This document shows, one piece after another, positions 27,637-39,640 of a DNA stretch of 64,000 bases. Position 1 is the first letter of the stretch. Every line of letters starts with the position of its first letter. The notes beneath the pieces were generated by a model, which was not told the DNA's origin, searched no databases, and was given only the letters and a program-made list of their open reading frames with translations. Where the stretch lies: positions 64,909,435 through 64,973,434 of the forward strand of contig NC_132904.1 of assembly GCF_047675955.1 (NCBI RefSeq), given 5' to 3'. Made by a program: the position numbers and the translations under genes. Source of the stretch: Chlorocebus sabaeus (Eukaryota > Chordata > Mammalia > Primates > Cercopithecidae).

Positions 27637-30062
27637 CTTTATGATGCGTGAATTCATCTCACAGAGTTAAAATTTCACTTCACGGGGCAGTCTGCTACCA
27701 CTGTTTTTGGGGAACCTCAGAAGGGATATTTTGGATCACTTTGAAGCCTATGATGACAAAGGAAATATCCTCAAATAAAAATGACAAAGAAGCTTTCTGA
27801 GAAACTTCTTTGTGATGTGTGAATTCAATGCACAGGGTTACACATTTCTCTTCATGAAGTAGTTTGCTGACTGTTTTCGTGGATTCTGCAATGTGATATT
27901 TGGGAGCGCTTTGAGGCCTATGGTTAAAATGAAAATATTCTCTCATAAAACCTAGAAAGAAGTTTTCTGAGAAACTTCTTTGTGACATGTGAGTTCATCT
28001 CACAGAGTTACACCTTTCTCTCAATGAAGAAGTTTGGTAACACAGGTTTTGTAGAATTGGCAAAGTGATATTTGGGAACGCTTTGAGGCCTATGGTGAAA
28101 AAGGAAATATCCTCAGATAAAAACCAGAAAGAAGCTTTCTGAGAAACTGCTTTTTGATGTGCGAATTCTTCTCACAGAGTTACACTTTCGTTTCATGGAG
28201 CAGTCTGTTACGACTATTTCTGGGCACTTTGTGAAGGGATATCTTGGATCGCATTGAAACCTATGTTGACAAAGGAAATATCTTCAGACAAAAACTAGAA
28301 AGAAGCTTTCTGATAAACTTCTTTGTGACATGTGAATTCATTTCACACAGTTACACCTTTCTCTCAATGAGGCAGTTTGCTAACACAGTTTTCATGGAAT
28401 CTGAAAAGTGATATTTGGGAGCGCATTGAGTCCTATGGTGAAAAAGGAAATATCCTCAGATAAAAACTGGAAAAACGCTTTCTGATAAACTGTTTTCTGA
28501 TATCTGAATTCATCTCACAGAGTTACACTTAGGTGTCATGGAGCAGTCTCTTACCATTGTTTTTGGGGAATCTGAAAGGGATATTTTGGATCGCATTGAA
28601 GCCTACGCTGACAAAGGAAGTATCTTCAAATAAAAACGAGAAAGAAGCATTCTGAGAAACTGCATTTTGATGTGTGACTGCAACTCAGAGTTACTCCTTT
28701 CTTTTCATTGATCAGTTTGCTAACACTGTGTTCTTGAAATCTGCAATGAGATATTTCTTAGTGAAATGAAGCTTATGGTGACAAAGGAAATCTCCTCAGA
28801 TAAAAACCAGAAAGAAGCTTTCTGAGAAACTGCTTTGTGATGTGAGAATGCAACTCTTAGAGTTACACCTGTGTTTCAAGGAGCCGTTTGCTAGCACTGT
28901 TTCTGTGGAATCTGAGAAGTGATCATTTGAATCACTATGAAGACTCTATGGACAAAGGAAATATCCTCAGATAGAAAGCAGAATAAAGCTTTCTGAGAAA
29001 CTGGTTTGAGATGTATGAATTCATTTCACAGTGACACTACACTTTCATGGAGGAGTTTGTTGGCACTGATTTTGTGGACTCTCAGAAGTGACATTTTGGA
29101 TATCATTGAATCCCAGGGTGGAAAATGAAATATCCTCAGATAAAAACTGCGGAGACGCCCTCTGAGAAACTGCTTTGTTGTAGGTGAATACAGCACACAG
29201 AGTTACAGCACTGTTTTCATTGAGAAGCTTGCTAACAGCGTTTTCGCAGAATCTGCATTGAGACACAAGGCAGCTCTTCGAGACCAGAAATAAACTCAAA
29301 TGGGACAGGAAAGAAGCTTTCTGAGAAACTGCTTTGTAGTGTGTGAATTCAACTCACAGAGATACATGTGTCTTTTGTGGAGCTGTTTGATATCCCTGTT
29401 TTGTGGAATCTGAGAACTGATATTTTGGATTGCTTTGAAGACTATACGGTCAAAGGAAATATCCTCAGACAAAAACCAGAAAGAAGCATTCTGAGAAACT
29501 GCTTTGTGATGTGTGAATTATTCTCTCAGAGTTACATCATTGTTTCGTGGAAGAGTTTGCTAGCACTTTTTCACTGGAATCTCAGAGTTGATATTTTGAA
29601 TATCATTGAATCCCATGGTGAAAAGTGAAATATCCTCAGATCAAACCTGGAGAGAAGCCTTCTCAGAAGCTTCTTGGTGGTGTGTGAATTCATCTCACAG
29701 AGCTACACCTTGGTCTTCATGAAGCAGTTTACTGACACTGTTTTCATGGAATTCGCATAGTGATATATGGGAGCGTGTTGAAGCCTATGGTGAAAAAGGA
29801 AATATTCTCAGATAAAAACTGGAAAGAAGCGTTCTGAGAAACTGCATTGTGATGTGTGAATGCAAGTCACAGAGTTACACATTTCTTTTCATTGATCAGC
29901 TTGCTAACACTGTTTTCTTGAGATCTGCAGTAGGATCTTTCTCAGTGTCATGAAGCTTACAGTGACAAAGGAAATATCCTCAGATAAAAACTAGAAAGAA
30001 GCTTTCTGAGAAACTGCTTTGTGGTGCGTGTATTCATCTTGCAGAGTTACACCTTTCCCTCC

Positions 30063-30094
30063 ATCAGTTGACAAGTTTCACCTTTCCAACTGAT
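30063..30094. other. Polarity-switch junction 3 with inverted repeat and short insertion
   Basis: Plus-oriented layer II ends at '...gttacacctttccctcc' and minus-oriented layer II begins at 'caactgatcaacgaaaag'. Between them lie 8-bp perfect inverted arms 'atcagttg' (30063-30070) and 'caactgat' (30087-30094) around a 16-nt spacer. The spacer repeats 'cacctttcc', which also occurs just upstream at 30050-30058. This looks like a rearrangement joint with a short copied insertion. Confidence 0.8.
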
Positions 30095-31482
30095 CAACGA
30101 AAAGACAGATGTAACTCTCTGAGTTGCAGTCACACATCACAATGCAGTTTCTCAGAACGCTTCTTTCTCGTTTTTATTTGAAGATACTTCCTTTGTCAGC
30201 GTAGGCTTCAGTGCGATCCAAAATATCCCTTTCAGATTCCCCAAAAACAATGGTGAGATACTGCTCCGTGAAACGAAAGTTTAAATCTGTGAGATGAATG
30301 CATTTATCAGAAAGCAGTGTCTCAGAAAGCTTCTTTCTAATTTTTATCTGAGGATATTTAATTTTTCAAAATAGCACTCAATGCACTCCCAAATATCACA
30401 TTGTAGATTCCACGAAAACAGTGTTAGCAAACTGCTTCATTGAGAGAAAGGTGTAACTCTGTGAGATGAATTCACACATCACAAAGAAGTTTCTCAGAGA
30501 GCTTCTTTCTAGTTTTTATCTGAGATTTCCTATGTCAACATAGATTTCAATGCGATACAAAATATCGCATCACAAATTCCCCCAAAACAGTGGTAACAGA
30601 CTGCTCCATGAAGTGAAACTTTAACTGTGTGAGATGAATTCACACATCATAAAGCAGTTTCTCAGAAAGCTTCTTTCTAGTTTTTATCTGAAGATATTTC
30701 CTTTTTCATTTTAGGCCTCAGTGTTACCAAATGTCACTTTACAGATTCCAGGAAAACTGTGTTAGCAAACTGTTTCATGAAGAGAAACGTTTATCTCTGT
30801 GAGATGAATTCACACAATCATAAAGTAGTTTCTCAGAAAGCTTCTTTCTAGTTATTATCTGAGTATATTTCCTTTTTCATCATAGGCCTCAAGGCATTCC
30901 CAAATATCACGTTACAGAATCCACAAAAGCAGTGTTAGCAAACTGCTTCATTGAGAGAAAGGTGTAACTCTGTGAGATGAATTCACACATCACAAAAGAG
31001 TTTCTCAGAAACCTTCTTTCTAGTTTTTGTCTGAGGACATTTCCTTTGTCATTGTAAGCTTCATGGCACTGAAAAATATTCCACTGCAGATTTCAAGAAA
31101 ATAATGTTAGCAAGCTGATCAATGAAAAGATATGTGTAATTCTGTGACTTGCATTCACACATCACAATATAGTTTCTCAGAACGCTTCTTTCCAGTTTTT
31201 ATCTGAGAATATTTCCTTTTTCACCGTAGACCTCATTGCGTTCCCAAATGTCATTTTGTGGATTCCTCGAAAACTGTGTTAGCAAACTGCATCATGAAGA
31301 CAAAGATGTAGCTCTGTGAGATGAATTCACACGTCACTAAGCAGTTTCTGAGAAGGCTTCTCTCCATTTTTTATCTGAGGATATTTCATTTTTCACCATG
31401 GGATTAAATGATATCCAAAATATCACTTGTGAAATTCCACAGAAAAAGTGCTAGCAAACTCCTCCCCGAAAGAATGGTGTAA

Positions 31483-31804
<322 letters not shown>

Positions 31805-31816
31805 CTTTCCTTTTTC
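31805..31816. repeat. Target-site duplication, right copy, Alu 2
   Basis: Second copy of 'ctttcctttttc', followed by 'atctgagtttatttctggtc', the continuation of the interrupted monomer. Removing the Alu and one copy restores a normal monomer of the 'ggtctc...gtgtctcattgc' type. Confidence 0.8.
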
Positions 31817-34789
31817 ATCTGAGTTTATTTCTGGTCTCAGAGCGCCCCCGTGTGTCTCATTGCAGATTCTGCGAAAACACTGTTAGCAAGCTTCTCCATG
31901 AAAACAATGCTGTAACTCTGTGAGCTAAATTCACCTACAACAAAGCTGTTTCTCAGAAGACTTCTATGCGGTTTTTATCTAAGGACGTTTCCTTTTCCAC
32001 CCTGGGATTCAACGATATCCAAGATATCACTTCTGAGATTCCACAAAATCAGTGCTAGCAAACTCCTCCAAGAAAGAGTGGTGTCACTGTGAAATGAATT
32101 CACACATAACAAACCAGTTTCTCAGAAATTTTCATTCTGGTTTTTATCTGAACATATGTCTTTTGTCCATAGAGTCTTCATAACGATCCACATTATCACT
32201 TCTAAGATTCCACAGAAACAGTGATGGCAAACGGGTCCTTGAAACACAGGTGTAACTCTAAGAGATGCATTCTCACATCACAAAGCAGTTTCTCAGAAAG
32301 TTTCTTTCTTATTTTTATCTGACGAGATTTCCTTTGTCCCCATAAGCTTCACTGCGCTAATAACTAACCCATTGCAGATTTCAAGAGCACAGTGTTAGCA
32401 AACTGATCAATGAAAAGACAGATGTAATTCTCTGGGTTGTGTTCACACATCACGATGCAGTTTCTCAGAATGCTTCTTTCTCGTTTTTATTTGAAGATAC
32501 TTCGTTTGTCAGTGTAGGCTCAATGAGATCAAAAATATCCCTATCAGATTCCCCAGAAACAATGGTAAGATATTGCTTCATGAAACGAAAGTGTAACTCT
32601 GTGAGATGAATTCAGATATCAGAAAGCAGTTTCTCAGAAAGTGTTTTTCCAGTTTTTATCTGAGGATATTCCCTTTTTCACTAAAGCCCTCAATGCACTC
32701 CCAAATATCACTTTGCAGATTCCATGAATATATGTTAGCAAACTGCTTCATTGAGAGAAAGGTGTATCTCTGTGAGATGAATTCACACATCACAAAGAAG
32801 TTTCTCAGAAAGCTTCTTTCTAGTTTTTATCTGAGGAGATATCCTTTGTCAACCTAGGTTTCAATGAGATCCAAAATATCACGTCACAAATTCCCCACAA
32901 ACAGTGGTAACAGACTGCTCCATGAAGTGAAATTTTTACTCTGTGGGATGAATTGAGACATCGTGAAGCAGTTTCTCAGAAAGTTTCTTTCTAGCTTTTA
33001 ACTGAGGATATTTTCTTTTCCACCATAGGCCTCAATGCATTCAGAAATATCACTTTGCAGATTCCATGAAAACTGTGTAAGCAAACTACTTCATTTGGAG
33101 AAAGGTGTAACTCTGTGAGATAAATTCACACGTCCCAAAGAAGTTTCTCAGAAAGCTTCTGTCTCATTTTTATCTGAGGATATTTCCTTTGTCACCGTAA
33201 GCTTCATTGCCCTAAGAAATATCCTATTGCAGATTTGAAGAAAACAGTGTTGGTAAACTGATCAATGAAAAGTATAACTCTCTGAGTTGCAGTCACTCAT
33301 CGCAATGCAGTTTCTCATAATGCTTCTTTCTCATTTTTATTTGAAAATACTACCTTTGAATGGAGGCTTTAATGTGATCCTAAATATCCCTTTGTGATTC
33401 TTCAAAAACAATGGTAACAGGCTGCTCCATGAAACGAAAGTGTAGCTCTGTAAAGTGAATTCAGATGTCAGAAAGTAGTTTCTCAGAAAGCGTCTTTCTA
33501 GTTTTTATCTGAGGATATTTCCTTTTTCACCATAGCCCTCAATGCGCTCCCAGATATCACTTTGCAGATTCCACGAAAACAGTGTTGCAAACTGCTTCAT
33601 TGAGAGAAAGGTGTAACTCTGTGAGATGAACTCCCACATCATAAAGAAGTTTCTCAGAAAACTTCTTTCTAGTGTTTATCTGAGGAGATTTACTTTGTCA
33701 ACATAGGCTTCAATGTGATCCAAAATATGGCTTCACAAATTTCCCAAAAACAGTGGTAGTAGACTGCCCCACAAAGTGAAATTTTAAGTCTATAAGATGA
33801 ATTCACACATCGTAATGCAGTTTCTCAGAAAGCTTCTTTTTATTTTTTATCTGAGGATATTTCCTTTTTCACAATAGGCTTGAATGTGATCCCAAATAGC
33901 CCTTCGCGTATCCATCCATGACGGAGTTTCCAAGCTGTGTAATATAAAGAAATCTTTATCTATGTGAGATGAATAAACATAGCAAAAGGCAGATTCACAG
34001 AAAGCTTCTTTCCAGTTTTTATCTGAAGATATTTCTTTTTTCACCATAGTCGTGAATGTGATCCTGAATGTCCCTTCGCAGATCCATCCATTGTGGAGTT
34101 TCCAAACGGCGTAGTATAAAGTAAGTCATATTTATGTGAAATGAATATACATATCTATCACAAAGCAGTTTCACAGAAAACTTCTTTATGGTTTTTATCT
34201 GAGGATATTTCCTTTTTCACCATATCCATCCATATACTCCCGAATGTCCCTTGGTAGCTTTTTCTCCAAAAGAAATTCCCCAATCCTCTATGAGGGGAAA
34301 GGTATAAGTCTGTGAGTGGAATGCACACGTCAAAAAGCAGCTCCTCAGAAAGCTTCTCTCCAGTTTCTATCTGAAGATATTTCAGTTTTCAACATAAGCC
34401 TCAAAGAGCTCCCCAATATCCCTTCACTGACTACAGAAAAACAGTGTTAGAATAATGTTCAACGAAAAAAGAAGCTTAACAGTGTGAGTGGTATTCAAAC
34501 AACACAGAGTAGTTTCACAGAAAGCTTTCTTCTGGTTTTTATCTGAGGGTATTTCTTTTTCAGCGTATTCTAAAGGGCGTTCCCAAAAGTCCTTTCTCAG
34601 GTTCCACAGAAACAGTGACTTCAAACTGCTCAATCCAAAGAATGATTTAACTTCATGAGATGAACAAACACATCACAGGCAGTTGCTCAGAAAGCTTCTC
34701 TCCAGTTTTCAACGGAAGACATTTCCTTGCTCACCACAGGCCTCCAGGCGCCACTTAATATCCATTCACAGATTCCTCAAAGACAGAGT

Positions 34790-34828
34790 AGGCCTGAAGG
34801 TAGACACCTTCACCATAGGCCTGAAGGT
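34790..34828. other. Deletion joint with templated insertion and hairpin
   Basis: A monomer breaks off after 'cctcaaagacagagt' and resumes as another class at 'caccataggcctgaagg'. Between them 'aggcctgaaggt' is present twice (34790-34801 and 34817-34828). A 6-bp stem with 4-nt loop, 'gaaggtagacaccttc' (34796-34811), joins the first copy to the resumed sequence. This pattern suggests end joining with copying of nearby sequence. Confidence 0.7.
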
Positions 34829-36171
34829 GCTCCCAAACTTCCCATCACGAATCTGTTAATGATGGAGTTTTAAAGCTGCATAATGTACAGGAAGCTTTAT
34901 CTATGTGAGATGAATAAACATAGCAAAAAGCAGATTCACAGAGAGCTTCTTTCCAGTTTTTAACTGAAGATATTTCCTTTTTCACCATGGTCCTGAATGT
35001 GCTCCTGAATGTCCCTTCGAGGATCTGTCCATCAGAGAATTTCCAAGCTGCATAGTGTAGGAAAGCTTTATCTATATGAGATGAATACAAATATCACAGA
35101 GCAGTTTCACAGGAAGCTTCTTTACAGTTTTTCTCTGAGGCTATTTCTCTTTTCACCATAGGCATCAATATGCTTCCAAATGTCCGTTGGTACCTTCTTC
35201 TCCAAAAGGGTTTCCACGATGCTGTATGAGAAGAGAGGTATAACACTGTGAGTGGAATGCATACGTCACAAAGCAACTCCTTGGAAAGCTTCTCTCCTGT
35301 TTCAATCTGAATGCATTTCCTTTTTCACCGTAATCTTCAAAGTGCTCCCAAATATCCCATCACATGCTAAACAAAAACAGTGTTAGTAAGCTGCTCAATG
35401 AAAAGAGAAACTTAACTGAGAGAGAGGAATTCACACGACATATTGCAGTTTCACAGAAAGCTTCCTTCTGGTTTTTATCTGAGGATATTTCTTCTCCATA
35501 ATCTAAAGACCGTTCACAAATGTCCTTCCTCAGATTCCACCGAAGCAGTGATTTCAAACTGCTCAATCCAAAGAAGGTTTTTAACTCTATGACATGAATA
35601 CACACATCACAAAGCAGTTGCTCAGAAAGCTTCTCTCCAGTTTTCATCGGAAGACATTTCCTTGCTCACCACATGCCTCTGGGGGTCACTTAATATCCCT
35701 TTGTAGATTCATGAAAGACAGAGTTTCCAAACTGGGCAATGTAGAGTAAACTTTAACCCTCAGAAATGAATGCACATATCAGAGAGCAGTTTCTTGGAAT
35801 GCTTCTTTCTGGGTTTTATTTGAGGATAGTTCACTTTTCGCCATAGTCTTCAATGCGCTCCGAAATACCATATTTTCGGTTTTACAGGAACGGTGTTCAA
35901 ACACTGCCTTATGAGAAGAGAGGTATAACTCCACGAGAGGAATGCACACATCACAAAACAGTTTCTCAGAAAGCTTCTCTCCAGTTTTTATGTGAAGATA
36001 TTTCTGTTTTCATATAGTACTGAATATGATCCCAAATGTCCCTTTGCAGATCCGTCCATGACGGAGTTTCCTAGCAACGTAATGTTAAGAAAACTTTACC
36101 TATGTGAAATGAATAAACATAGCAAAAGCAGATTCACAGAAAGCTTCCTTCCATTTTTTATCTGAAGATAT

Positions 36172-36188
36172 TTCCTTTTTCACCATAG
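36172..36188 (+). promoter_or_regulatory. pJ-alpha-like A-box motif (example in minus array)
   Basis: 'ttcctttttcaccatag' matches TTCCTTTTYCACCRTAG at all 17 positions. The motif is very common in the layer III array, usually followed by 'gcctcaaagcgctcc' or 'tcctgaatgtgctcc'. No CENP-B box was noticed at the equivalent place in any monomer. Confidence 0.6.
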
Positions 36189-39100
36189 TCCTGAATGTAC
36201 ACCCGAATGTCCCTTTGCAGATCCGTCCATGGCAGAGTTTCCAAGCTGTGTAATGTAAAGAAAGCTTTATCTATGTGAGATGAATAAACAAAGCAAAAAG
36301 CAGATTCACAGAAAGCTTCTTTCCATGTTTTATCGGAAGATATTTCCTTTTTCACCATAGTCCTGAATGTGCGCCTGAATGTCCCTTCGCGGATCTTTCC
36401 ATGATGTAGTTTCCAAACTGCGTAATATAAAGAAAGTTTTATGTGTGTGAGATGAATAAACATATATACCTCAAAGCAGTTTCACAGAAGCTTCTTTCCA
36501 GTTGTTGTCTGAGGATATTTCCTTTTTCACAATAGCCACCCATATACTCCCTAATGTCCTTTGATAGCTATTTCTCCAAAAGGAATTCCACAATCCTCTA
36601 TGAGAAGAAAGGTACAGCTCTGAGAGTGGAAGGCAAATTTCACAAAACAGCTCCTCTGAAATCTGCTTTCCACTTTCTATCTGAAGATATTTTCGTTCTC
36701 ACCATAAGCCTCAAAGTGCTAATGAATGTACCTTCGCGAATCCGTCAATGACGGAGTTTCCAAGCTGCCTAATGTAAAGAAAGATTTACCTATGTCATAT
36801 GAATAAATGTAGCAAAAAGCAGATTCAGAGAAAATTACTTTCCTGTTTCATCTGAAGATGTTTCTTTTTTCACCATAGTACTGGATGTGCTCCCGAATGT
36901 CCCTTCTCGGATCCTTCCATGACAGAGTTTCCAAGCTGTGTAATGTAAAGAAAGCTTTATCTATGTGAGATGAATACACATAGCATAGAGCAGTTTCCCA
37001 GAAAGCTTCCTTCCAGTTTTAGTCTGAGGCTATTTCCCTTTTCACCATAGGTGTCAATATGGTCCTGAATATACCTTGGTACCTTTTTCTCCAAAAGGAT
37101 TTTCCTGATCCTGTATGAGAAGAGAGATATAACACTGTGAGTGGAATGCAAACGTCACAAAGCAGTTCCTCGGAAAGCTTCTCTTCAGTTTCTATCTGAA
37201 CATATTTCCTTTTTCAATGTAAGCCTCAAAGAGCTCCCGAATATCCCTTTGCACACTAAACATAAACAGTGTTAGAAAACGGCTCAGTGAAAATAGAAGC
37301 TTAATTGAGCGAGAGGAATTCATACGACACATGGGAGTTTCACAGAATGATTCCTTCTTTTTTTTTATCTGAGGGTATTTCTTTCTCCATATTCTATAGA
37401 GCATTCCCAAATGTCCTTCCTCAGATCCCACAGAAACAGTGATTTAAAACTGCTCAATCCAAGGAGTGGTTTAACTCTATGAGATGAATACACACATCAC
37501 AAAGCAGTTGCTCAGAAAGTTTCTCTCCTGTTTTCATCAGAAGACATTTCCTTGCCCACCACAGGACTCTGGGTGCGACTTAATATCCCTTCATAGATTC
37601 CTCAAAGACAAGTTTCCCAACTGCATAATGTGGAGTAAGCTTTAGCTCTTTGAAGTGAATGCACATATCAGAGAGCAGTTTCTTGGAACACTTCTTTCTG
37701 GGTGTTATTAGAGGATATTTCACTTTTGGCCATAGTTTTCAATGAGCTCTGAAATATGACTTTTTTGGTTTTACAGGAACAGTGTTCAAACACTGCCTTA
37801 TGACAAGGAGGTATAACTCCCTGAGTGGAACGCACACATCACAAAGCAGTTTCTCAGAAAGCTTCTCTCCAGTTTTTATCTGAAGATATTTCAATTTTCA
37901 CCATAGATCTGAATGTGCCCCCGCTTGTCCCTTCGCGTGTCCATCCATGACGGAGTTTCCAACTGTGTAATGTAAAGAAAGCTTTATCTATGTGAGATGA
38001 ATAAAAGTAGCAAAAAGTAGAATCACAGAAAGCTTCTTTCCAGTTTTTATCTGAAGATATATCCTTTTTCACCATAGGCGTCAATATGCCCTTGGATATC
38101 AATTAGTACCTTTTTCTCCAAAAGGATTTCCCCGATGCTGTATGAGAAGACAGGTATAACACTCTGAGTGGAATGCACACATCACAAAGCAGTTCCTCAG
38201 AAAGCTTCTCTCCGGTTTCTATCTGAAAATATTTCCTTTTTCACCATAAGCCTCAATGCATTCCTGAAATCCCTTCACACGCTAAACATAAACAGTGTTA
38301 TAAAACTGCTCAATGAAAAGAGAAGCTTAGCTGAGTGAGAGGAATTCACACGACACACAGCAGTTTCACAGAACGCTTTCTTCTGCTTTTATTCTGAGGA
38401 TATTTCTTTCTCCATTTTCTAAAGTGCATTTCCAAATGTTTCTTCCTCAGATTCCACAGAAGCAGTTATTTCAAACTGCTCAATCCAAAGAATGGTTTAC
38501 CTCTATGAGATGAATACACACATCACAAAGCAGTTGCCTAGAAAACTTCTCTCCAGTTTTCATCAGGAGAAATGTTGCTCACCACAGGCCTCTGGGTGCC
38601 ACTAAATATCCCTTCGCAGATTTCTCGAAGATAGATTTTCCAAACTGGGCGTTGTAGAGTAAGTTTTAACTCTGTGAAATGAATGTACATATCGGAAAGC
38701 AGTTTCTTTTGAATGCTTCTTTCTGCGTTTCATCTGAGGATACTTCACTTTTCGTCCTAATCTTCGATGCACTCCGAAATATCCCTTTTTGAGTATTACA
38801 GGACAGTGTTCAAATACTGCCTTATGAAAAAAGAGGTACAGCTCCCTGAGTGTAATGTGCACATCACAAAGCAGTTTCTCAGAAAGCTTCTGTCCAGTTT
38901 TTATCTGAAGAAATTTCCTTTTTCATCATAGGCCTGAAGGAGTCCCGAATGTCCCTTCATGGATCTGTCCATGATGGAGTTTCCAAACTGCGTAATATAA
39001 AGAAAGTTTATCTATGTCAGATGAATCCACATATCTATCACCAAGTAGTTTCACAGAATGCTTCTTTCCAGTTTTTGTCTGAGGATTTCTTTTACAGCAT

Positions 39101-39599
39101 ATTCTAAAGTGTGTTCCCAAATATCCTTTCTAAGGTTCCACAGAAAAAGCGATTTTAAACTGCTCAATCCAAAGAATGGTTTAACTCCCTGAGATGAATA
39201 CACACATTGCAAAGCAGTTGCTCAGAAAGCTTCTCTCCAGTGTCAACGGAAAACATTTCCTTGCTCACCATGGGATTCCTGGCACCACATAATATCCCTT
39301 TGCAGATTCCTCAAAGACAGAGTTTCCAAACTGGGCAACGTATAGTAAGCTTTAATTCTGTGAAATGAATGCACATATCAAAGAACAATTTCTTGCAGCA
39401 CTGCTTTCTGGGTTTTATTTGAGGATATTTCACTTTTCGCCATAGTCTTCAATGTGGTTCAAAATATCACTTTTTTGGTTTTACAGGAATAATGTTCAAA
39501 CACTGCCTTAGGAGAAAAGAGTTATAACTCCCTGAGTGGAATGCACACATCAAAAAGAAGTTTCTCAGAAAGCTTCTCTCCAGTTTTTATCTGAAGAGA

Positions 39600-39640
39600 T
39601 TTAATTTTTCACCATAGGCCTGAAAGCTTCTTTCCAGTTT
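39600..39640. other. Partial-monomer deletion joint
   Basis: 'caccataggcctga' runs straight into 'aagcttctttccag', skipping most of a monomer, so two 'aagcttct(c/t)tccagtttttatctgaag' segments lie only about 57 bp apart instead of about 171. The shared 'tgaa/gaaag' bases at the joint fit a short-homology deletion. Confidence 0.65.

Larger units (their letters stand above)
20742..30062 (+). repeat. Alpha-satellite block 4b, layer II, plus orientation
   Basis: Plus-oriented monomers of a different family, with strings such as 'gaagactcctcagacagag', 'attgaggcctatggtg', 'attgaatcccatggtg' and 'gagaccacaaatagcctca'. The layer starts inside a monomer whose first half is layer I ('gttgaatctgggaactgatatttcgga') and second half layer II ('tctatgaagtcttctcagac'). 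Its left part shows a 9-, 12- and 9-monomer higher-order repeat (see separate entry). Its right part (about 26.5-30.06 kb) cycles through monomers marked 'gcctacgctgac', 'cctatggtgaaaaag', 'cctatgttgac' and 'aagcttatggtgac'. No gene is visible. Confidence 0.93.

Noticed and set aside
39600..39640. Possible additional polarity switch
   Set aside because: Both sides are minus-oriented; the short distance between monomer starts is a deletion joint.
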